Assembly (NCBI GenBank): GCA_046727175.1
Contig: JBKPCD010000112.1
Location: 1 to 12,886 of the forward strand
Source of the DNA: JBKPCD01 sp046727175
GTDB taxonomy: Bacteria > Acidobacteriota > Vicinamibacteria > Vicinamibacterales > 2-12-FULL-66-21
DNA length: 12,886 nucleotides
Direction: 5' to 3'
The first letter of the stretch is position 1, and every line of letters begins with the position of its first letter. The translations under genes were made by a program, and so were the position numbers. The notes beneath the pieces were generated by a model that made no database searches, had not been told where the DNA came from, and worked only from the letters and a program-made list of their open reading frames with translations. This document shows positions 7,661-12,886 of the stretch, one piece after another.

Positions 7661-9190
7661 ATGAGGCGAGGTATTTTCTCGCCATTGTTGCGCGGACTCG
7701 CGATCCTCGGCCTGGTGGTTCCTGGAACGGCGGTCGCGCAGTACTACCAGACAGATTTTCCCGCCGAAGACTTCAGGGCGCGGCATGCTCAGGTGTTCGA
7801 AAAAATCGGCGCCAACGCGGTTGCCGTCGTGCAGGGCGTGCACCAGACCGAGGGGTTCACGCTCCCGCGTCAGCACAACACCTTCTACTACCTCAGCGGC
7901 ATCGAGACGCCGGGCGCGTATCTCGTGCTCGACGGCCGGACGAAGCGCGTCACGATCTACCTGCCGCCGCGCAACCAGCGCCTCGAAGCTGCTGAAGGGC
8001 GGGTGCTATCCGCCGATGACGTCGAGCCCGTGAAGCGGATTTCAGGAGTCGACGACGTGAAGCCGGTAAGCGAGGTGTCCATTGGAGGATGGCCGCTTGC
8101 GACCACATCGAGCGACGGACGGGGCGGCGGCGCCGGTGGAGGAGGTCGCGGCGCCTTCACACCAGTCGCCATCTACGCCGAGTTCAGCCCGGCCGAGAAC
8201 CAGGGACAGAGTCGCGGCGAGCTCGTCTCGGCGGAAATGGCTCGCGCGAACGATTTCTGGGATGGTACGAGCTCGCGCCAGAAGCGGTTCGTAGAGCTGC
8301 TGCGCGCGCGGCAGCCACGCTCAGAGATCCGCGACCTCAATCCGATTCTCGACACGATGCGCAGCATCAAGAGTCCGCGCGAGATCGCGATGATCCGGCG
8401 TGCGTCGCAGATCGCCGGCCTCGGCATGATGGAAGCGATGCGCAGCACCGAGCCTGGCGTTACCGAGTATCAACTCGATGCCGCGGCGCGTTACGTGTTC
8501 CTCGTGAACGACGCACGCCTCGAAGGGTATCGGTCGATAACCGCAAGCGGCACCGAGAACATCAACAACATGCATTACTTCAGGAACACGTCGACGCTGA
8601 AGGACGGCGACCTGGTGCTGATGGACTTTGCGCCTGACTATCGGTACTACACGAGCGACATCGGCCGGGTCTGGCCCGTCAACGGAAAATACGCGGCGTG
8701 GCAGCGCGAACTGCTGCAGTTTGTGCTCGAGTACCGGAACGCGGTCATGACGCGAATCCGCCCGGGCGTCACCAGTGGTCAGATCATGGACGAAGCGAAA
8801 ACCGCAATGGAGCCCGTCTTCGCGCGAACGAAGTTTTCGAAACCCGTTTACGAGAAGGCGTGCCGGAATCTCGTCGAAACCGGCGGCGGCGTCTTTTCAC
8901 ACACGGTCGGCATGGCGGTTCACGACGTTGGCCGATACGCCGGCGAACCACTGAAGCCGGGGCAGGTGTTCTCTGTCGATCCCCAGCTGCGCGTGCCGGA
9001 GGAAAGTTTGTACCTGCGCTACGAGGATACGGTCGTCGTCACCGACAACGGCGTGGAGAACTTCACGGATTTTCTGCCGTCAGAATTGAACGACATGGAG
9101 CGGCTGGTGCAGGAGAAGGGCGTGGTGCAGAAAGTGCCGCCGGACAAAGGGACAAGGGAAAAGGGACAAGGGACAAAGGAAAAGGAATAA
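7661..9190 (+). CDS. Exported M24-family Xaa-Pro aminopeptidase
   Basis: This is a metallopeptidase of 509 residues that would remove N-terminal residues preceding proline, probably in the periplasm. ATG 7661 follows AGAGGG with only three bases of spacing, a rather short gap. Residues 1-27 form a signal peptide (cleavage likely after AVA26, before Q27). An AMP_N/creatinase-like N-domain covers about 33-240 and includes a low-complexity Gly-rich insert (about 150-166). The catalytic pita-bread domain follows (about 241-475). Expected metal ligands are D322, D333 (TSDIGR), H414 (VFSHTVG) and E455 (YEDTVVV), with H305 and H421 matching the other conserved active-site histidines. The usual glutamate of the EPG motif is aspartate here (SVDPQL, D440). 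Residues 495-509 (DKGTREKGQGTKEKE) come from an intergenic-type repeat running into the gene. It is monocistronic, divergent from the receptor and convergent with the GH31 gene. Family assignment is firm; exact substrate is not. Confidence 0.9.
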   Translation: MRRGIFSPLLRGLAILGLVVPGTAVAQYYQTDFPAEDFRARHAQVFEKIGANAVAVVQGVHQTEGFTLPRQHNTFYYLSGIETPGAYLVLDGRTKRVTIYLPPRNQRLEAAEGRVLSADDVEPVKRISGVDDVKPVSEVSIGGWPLATTSSDGRGGGAGGGGRGAFTPVAIYAEFSPAENQGQSRGELVSAEMARANDFWDGTSSRQKRFVELLRARQPRSEIRDLNPILDTMRSIKSPREIAMIRRASQIAGLGMMEAMRSTEPGVTEYQLDAAARYVFLVNDARLEGYRSITASGTENINNMHYFRNTSTLKDGDLVLMDFAPDYRYYTSDIGRVWPVNGKYAAWQRELLQFVLEYRNAVMTRIRPGVTSGQIMDEAKTAMEPVFARTKFSKPVYEKACRNLVETGGGVFSHTVGMAVHDVGRYAGEPLKPGQVFSVDPQLRVPEESLYLRYEDTVVVTDNGVENFTDFLPSELNDMERLVQEKGVVQKVPPDKGTREKGQGTKEKE

Positions 9191-9236
9191 AAGGAAAGAT
9201 CCTTTTGCCTTTTCCCTTTTGCCTTTTCCCTTTGTC
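9143..9236 (+). repeat. Purine/pyrimidine inverted repeat overlapping the 3' end of the aminopeptidase gene; possible terminator
   Basis: From 9143 the + strand is a purine run of ggga(c/a)aa units. After the stop codon (TAA 9188-9190) it turns into its pyrimidine counterpart at 9200-9236, which includes a perfect 14-bp tandem duplication (9203-9216 and 9217-9230, ttttgccttttccc). A tight hairpin aaaagga/tcctttt sits at 9189-9206 with a four-base loop, followed by T-rich DNA. The position right at the stop codon suits a terminator. The left arm encodes the last 15 residues of the peptidase. Confidence 0.7.
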
Positions 9237-9337
9237 ACGCGTCCTGTAGTGCTGTGCGGGCAGTGCCTATGGGGTGAACAAGCCGGCTGACCGGCAGAAT
9301 CGCCCGGCACACTCACACAGCACAACACGACGCGTGA
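9235..9337. repeat. 24-bp imperfect inverted repeat in convergent gap
   Basis: Segment 9235-9258 (beginning tcacgcgtc) is the reverse complement of 9314-9337 (ending gacgcgtga) at 21 of 24 positions, separated by 55 bases. Inside is a smaller hairpin gccgg/ccggc near 9282-9295. No gene is seen. Lying between two convergent genes, it may act as a bidirectional terminator or be a small repeat element. Confidence 0.65.
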
Positions 9338-9407
9338 TGCCGACGCCGACCGCCCTTTCAACAGCACGACGACCCGGGTTCGTGCCGCTGTCCGCTATCT
9401 TAAAGTA

Positions 9408-9425
9408 GATCGCGCGCGCGCGATC
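9408..9425. repeat. Perfect 18-bp palindrome of alternating GC
   Basis: The sequence gatcgcgcgcgcgcgatc is identical to its reverse complement. Its alternating CG core could adopt left-handed DNA or a cruciform, or bind a dimeric protein. It lies 90 bases beyond the 3' end of the GH31 gene. The rest of 9338-9514 shows no gene. Confidence 0.6.
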
Positions 9426-9514
9426 AATGGAATTCTCACTGCCGCTCGGTCTGAAGACCCCGCGCTCCGAACACACGGCGAAGCGCTCCGCGTAAGGCGT
9501 CAGACCCCGCCGCT

Positions 9515-11794
9515 CTACAATCTGATGTCGATCGGCTTCCCTTCGAACACGATCGTCTTGGTGGTCTTCTCACCCGCCACGCGTACATCGAACCCGCGGC
9601 GCGTCGGTGGCATCATGCGCGAGCCGGACGCGAGCTGGAGCGTCAGGTGGCGATCGCGATCGCGCCATGTAATGTCGATCCGCATCCAGGCGCCCTTGCG
9701 GTACTCGAAGGACGTTCCATCGTCTTCATAGAGCGAACCCGTGCCATCGGCGCCTGGATACACGACGAGCGTCGTCAGCCCTTGAACGGGTTCGTTGAAG
9801 TACTGTTTGACAGGCCCGAAGGGAATTATGGCTCCGGTGCGGACGTGCAGCGGCATCGTCTCGAGATCGACCTGGCGATCGATCTCGCGGCCGCCGTCGA
9901 TCCTTTCCTCGGTCCAGAAATCGAACCACGTGCCTCGCGGGAGGTACAGCCGCCGCGTCGTTGCACCTTTCTCGACGACAGGGGAGACGAGGATGTCGCG
10001 GCCCCAGAGATACTGATCGCCGCGGCCGACGGCCGCGGAATCCGCAGGATGGTGCAGCCAGAGCGCCCGGATCATCGGCAAGCCGGTGTCGCAGCACTCG
10101 CGCGCGACTGTGTACGTATATGGCAGCAGTCGGTACCGCAGCTCGAGGTACTTCTTGACGATCGGTTCCACCGCGGCGTTGTGCAGCTCGCTCTCGGGAG
10201 GATTGCCCGCGCCGCCTGTGTAGTTGGCGACCTCCGACGGCTCCAGCTCGCCCGTGTTCCAGCCCCACGGGAGACGCAGATGCCACGTGCGGCCGTGCGC
10301 ACGAAAGGCGGGACAGAATGTGCCGAACTGAAACCAGCGCACGTGCAGCTCGCCCGTGTATTCGGGCGTCGGGACAAAGCCGCCGATATCAGTACCCCAG
10401 AATGGAATGCCGGAAAGCCCGGTGTTCACCGCAACGGGGACGTGCGTCTTCAACGTCTCCCACGTCGAATACACGTCGCCGGACCACAGGAACGCGCCGT
10501 ACCGCTGCATGCCCACGTAGCCGTTGCGGTGAAGCGCGAACGGTCGCTCGTTCGGCCGCCAGAGCTGCGGCCCTTCCCAATACATCCGGATGCGCGCGAG
10601 CCGTGACGGTGCATCGAGCCCGTCCCCCTGATCGGGCCACCAGCCATCGATTCCGAGGTCGTACACAGGCTTGTGATACGGCCAGTAGCAGGCCACGTGG
10701 CGGTCCGCGGGCCAACGATTGTCGGGCGTCCGGCCGCTCGGTACCGCGTTCTCCGGCGTGCACGGGTCCTTCACCGTCCCAGTCATGCGCTGTCCTTCTA
10801 TCACCGCGTGCAAGACGATGCGGAAATGCTGCGCGTGGAGGTCGTCGATCATCTTCTTCGGTTCGGGAAAGTTCTCCGGCTTCCAGGTGAACTCGCCGTT
10901 GCGCGTGTTCCACCCTGACGGCGTGAACTCGGTCCCGAGATAGATCAGCGCGTCGCAGGGCAGGTTCTTCTCACGAAACATCTTCGCAACCCACATCACT
11001 TCATCGGGACCGCGCAGCGTGCGATGGGATTGCATGTAGCCGAGGGTCCACAACGCCGGCAGCTCCGCGCGGCCGGTGATGCCCGCGTACTCCGCCAGGA
11101 TCGCTTGCGGATCGTTCGAAGAGACGATGAAGACGTCGAGTGGGAGAACGGGATCGTTCGGTATCAGCTTCCCCTGCGTGCCGGAAAGATCGAACGTGCC
11201 AAAGGGATGATGGATGAAAAGTCCCCAACCTTCCGCCGTGCCGATCAACCACTGGATGGGTACGCGGCCACCATGCGTGCGGAGCTGGTAGCCGCCCTGC
11301 CCGTTGCGCATCTTGTCGACCGAGCCCTTGCGATCGAACTGCGGACCGCCTTCGCCGAACCCGAGCAGCGGCCCGTTTCCGAGAAGGAACGTGATATCGG
11401 GCCGCTCGGCGTCGAGCGTAAGGGCCTGGACAGGCTGCTTTTTGGCCGTCTCGACCTGAATCGTCGGCGGTCCGTCGGTGAACCTCACAACCAGGTCGCC
11501 CGCGCTGACGGGCTTGAACGACTCGGCGACGCGCTGGCGTCCAAGCGCACGGCCCTTCGCTTCTTCCACGAGTGCTCCGTCGTCGGTGACCGGTGCCGGT
11601 TTGCCTGACTCGAGCGGCGAGACGGTGACTCGCACGGTCGATGGGCTGACTGACGCTACGAAAATTTCCACCGGCTTTCCGGCGACCACGATGTCCGCCC
11701 GACGACCACGAATGACGCCACGGGACAGCACGACACCCGCTCCAACAGTTCCGAGCTGTTTCAAAGCCGCACGGCGTGAGACGTGTTGAGACAT
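9515..11794 (-). CDS. Exported glycoside hydrolase family 31 enzyme
   Basis: This is a retaining alpha-glycosidase of about 759 residues, acting outside the cytoplasm. ATG 11794 gives MSQHVSRRAALKQLG, a twin-arginine type leader (SRRAALK at residues 6-12). Starts at 11803, 11815 and TTG 11833 remain possible because no clear ribosome binding site decides. An N-terminal beta domain (about 30-240) precedes the barrel. In the barrel, WWPDQGD (D388) fits the GH31 nucleophile position and WSGD (D440) the acid/base. The family motif FWGTDIGGF follows at 465-473, and CPAFRAHGRTW (R498, H500) matches the substrate-binding Arg-His pair. C-terminal beta domains include LYEDDGTSFEY, as in DUF5110-bearing GH31 enzymes. 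No frame break is seen. Alpha-glucosidase or alpha-xylosidase activity would be typical, but substrate cannot be decided. It is divergent from a receptor gene, which suggests linked uptake and cleavage of an oligosaccharide. Confidence 0.9.
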   Translation of the reverse strand: MSQHVSRRAALKQLGTVGAGVVLSRGVIRGRRADIVVAGKPVEIFVASVSPSTVRVTVSPLESGKPAPVTDDGALVEEAKGRALGRQRVAESFKPVSAGDLVVRFTDGPPTIQVETAKKQPVQALTLDAERPDITFLLGNGPLLGFGEGGPQFDRKGSVDKMRNGQGGYQLRTHGGRVPIQWLIGTAEGWGLFIHHPFGTFDLSGTQGKLIPNDPVLPLDVFIVSSNDPQAILAEYAGITGRAELPALWTLGYMQSHRTLRGPDEVMWVAKMFREKNLPCDALIYLGTEFTPSGWNTRNGEFTWKPENFPEPKKMIDDLHAQHFRIVLHAVIEGQRMTGTVKDPCTPENAVPSGRTPDNRWPADRHVACYWPYHKPVYDLGIDGWWPDQGDGLDAPSRLARIRMYWEGPQLWRPNERPFALHRNGYVGMQRYGAFLWSGDVYSTWETLKTHVPVAVNTGLSGIPFWGTDIGGFVPTPEYTGELHVRWFQFGTFCPAFRAHGRTWHLRLPWGWNTGELEPSEVANYTGGAGNPPESELHNAAVEPIVKKYLELRYRLLPYTYTVARECCDTGLPMIRALWLHHPADSAAVGRGDQYLWGRDILVSPVVEKGATTRRLYLPRGTWFDFWTEERIDGGREIDRQVDLETMPLHVRTGAIIPFGPVKQYFNEPVQGLTTLVVYPGADGTGSLYEDDGTSFEYRKGAWMRIDITWRDRDRHLTLQLASGSRMMPPTRRGFDVRVAGEKTTKTIVFEGKPIDIRL

Positions 11795-11827
11795 GCCGCG
11801 CATCGTAACGCACATGACCGTTTCAGA

Positions 11828-11860
11828 GTTCAAGGACGGTTCACCCTGAACCCCTTGAAC
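11828..11860. promoter_or_regulatory. Bulged 14-bp hairpin/inverted repeat in divergent promoter region
   Basis: The left arm is gttcaagg (11828-11835) plus ggttca (11838-11843) with a two-base AC bulge; the right arm tgaaccccttgaac (11847-11860) pairs with all 14 of those bases around the loop ccc. It lies between the divergent GH31 and receptor genes, within about 100 bases of the receptor start. It could be an operator shared by the two genes or one more member of the genome's intergenic repeats. No -35/-10 boxes could be assigned with confidence in 11795-11958. Confidence 0.55.
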
Positions 11861-11958
11861 CGCTGTCGCGCGTTTATGGACACATAACTCGTTCCGATTG
11901 GGCGCGCCGTCAACTCGTCCGCTAGCATGTCGTTTACGTCATCGCATTCGGAGGAGTC

Positions 11959-12886
11959 ATGCGACATCTATCTTCGCGCTCGCTGCTCGCCACGCTCGCC
12001 ACGGTTGTGGTGTTGCTGTCGTCGGACGTTTCCGCGCAGACGAGAAACACCGGTCAGGTCGTAGGCACCGTGAAGGACTCGAGCGGCGCGGTCGTGCCGA
12101 ACGCGGCGCTGGTGCTCATCGATACCGGCGCGGGTACGACCCAGGAAACGAAGAGCAGCCCGGAAGGCGGATTCCTCTTTCCGAACCTGCAGCCGGGCAC
12201 GTACTCGCTGACAGCGAACGCGAGCGGCTTCCAACCCGTGACCCTTCAGGAGCTCGTCGTCCAGGTCGCACGCTCGACCGACGTGGTCGTGACCTTCCAG
12301 CTCGCGGGCGTAACTGAGCAGGTGAACGTCGCGGCAGCCACACCAGTCGTTGAGACCACTGCGACGACGATCGCCAATACGGTTGGAAACGACACGATCG
12401 CGAAACTTCCGCTGTCTGGCCGCAATATCCTGAACTTCGCGTTGCTCGTGCCGGGCACGGCGACGAGCGCCGGCGCGCGCGACAGTGAGTACAACGGGCT
12501 GCCGGGCGGAGCAATTGCCATCACTCTCGACGGCATCAATGACAACTCCGCGCGGTTCCGCAGCGGCGGCACCAGCTTCTTCGTCTTCGCGCCGATCCGG
12601 CTGGGGGCGATCGAAGAGGTCACAGTTTCGACGGCCGGCCTGACGGCGGAGGCTGGCGCCGAGGGAGCGGTCTCGATTCAGTTCGCGACCAAGCGCGGAA
12701 CGAATAAGCTGCACGGCCAGGTCTTCGACACTATTCAAAGCGACAAGCTGAACGCCAACTCGGCCGTGAACGCGGCGCGCAACATCCCGAAAACGAAGCT
12801 GAAGCAGCACGAGTACGGCGGAAACCTCGGTGGTCCGATCATCAAAAACAAGTTGTTCTTCTTCGCGAACTACGAGCAGGTATATC
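11959..12886 (+). CDS. TonB-dependent receptor with CarboxypepD_reg domain, N-terminal part
   Basis: This is an open frame of 309 codons that runs off the window end without a stop. ATG 11959 follows a good GGAGGAG (11950-11956). Residues 1-26 are a signal peptide (MRHLSSRSLLATLATVVVLL, likely cleavage after VSA26). A CarboxypepD_reg domain follows (about 32-112; GTVKDSSGAVVPNA, FLFPNLQPGTYSLTANASGF). The plug domain comes next (IAKLPLSGRNILNFALLVPG, ITLDGINDNS, EEVTVSTAGLTAEAG), and then the barrel entry (KRGTNKLHGQVFD, YGGNLGGPIIKNKLFFFANYEQ). It would be an Oar-like outer-membrane importer or adhesin taking energy from TonB-ExbBD; none of those genes is in the window. The frame is clean, unlike the receptor at 4248-7206, and the two differ clearly, so they are not a recent duplication. 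Cargo unknown; the divergent GH31 gene hints at a glycan. Confidence 0.88.
   Translation, partial: MRHLSSRSLLATLATVVVLLSSDVSAQTRNTGQVVGTVKDSSGAVVPNAALVLIDTGAGTTQETKSSPEGGFLFPNLQPGTYSLTANASGFQPVTLQELVVQVARSTDVVVTFQLAGVTEQVNVAAATPVVETTATTIANTVGNDTIAKLPLSGRNILNFALLVPGTATSAGARDSEYNGLPGGAIAITLDGINDNSARFRSGGTSFFVFAPIRLGAIEEVTVSTAGLTAEAGAEGAVSIQFATKRGTNKLHGQVFDTIQSDKLNANSAVNAARNIPKTKLKQHEYGGNLGGPIIKNKLFFFANYEQVY

Noticed and set aside
9647..10606. 319-codon + strand frame opposite the GH31 gene
   Set aside because: It lies antisense to conserved GH31 sequence including the FWGTDIGGF motif; no domain or ribosome binding site supports it.
11834..11958. Sigma-70 promoter for the second receptor (TTGAAC near 11855 as -35)
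   Set aside because: No acceptable -10 hexamer lies at 16-18 bases; the match is no better than chance.
11968..12810. 280-codon minus-strand frame opposite the second receptor
   Set aside because: The + strand there encodes a signal peptide, CarboxypepD_reg and plug domains with a good ribosome binding site; the reverse frame is a compositional shadow.

Overview
The window looks like a chromosomal segment of an Acidobacteriota bacterium, plausibly Vicinamibacteria-like. This is inferred from three things: tandem MacB/FtsX 'ADOP' permeases (the duplicated orphan permeases typical of Acidobacteria), two large TonB-dependent receptors carrying an N-terminal CarboxypepD_reg domain, and GC-rich coding sequence broken up by many short intergenic repeats. 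No rRNA, tRNA, CRISPR array, intact transposase or phage gene is visible.

Layout. 1-171: array of 9-bp GTCTGACCC-type words at an 11-bp period, in inverted orientation around a short core. 231-2698 (+): ADOP permease with one frameshift near 400. 2699-2856: AT-richer inverted array of ATTGCAGATTGCA-type words. 2857-3981 (+): second ADOP, a clear pseudogene with no start, three frame breaks and about 1.3 kb deleted. 3982-4247: convergent gap with a 24-bp inverted repeat. 4248-7206 (-): TonB-dependent receptor broken by three single-base frame changes. 7207-7660: divergent gap ending in two strong hairpins. 7661-9190 (+): exported M24 Xaa-Pro aminopeptidase whose last residues are encoded by an intergenic-type repeat. 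9191-9514: convergent gap with several inverted repeats. 9515-11794 (-): exported GH31 glycosidase with a Tat-type leader. 11795-11958: divergent gap with a bulged hairpin. 11959-12886 (+): start of a second TonB-dependent receptor, cut by the window end.

How the genes may work together. The exported peptidase, the exported GH31 glycosidase and the two outer-membrane receptors would suit an oligosaccharide- and peptide-scavenging heterotroph. The divergent GH31/receptor pair (9515-12886) is the likeliest functional unit; this is inferred from position only. The ADOPs are membrane proteins without a neighbouring ATPase, and their substrate cannot be read from sequence.

The most unusual aspect is the intergenic DNA. 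Nearly every gene boundary carries a different short inverted or tandem repeat family. One appears to have erased the 5' end of a gene (2857) and another has become the 3' end of a gene (9143-9190). I did not find a convincing new defence, mobile or regulatory system. Three kinds of damage coexist: one and three isolated 1-nt frame changes in two otherwise well-preserved genes, which could be sequencing errors, and multi-lesion decay in the second ADOP, which is surely real.
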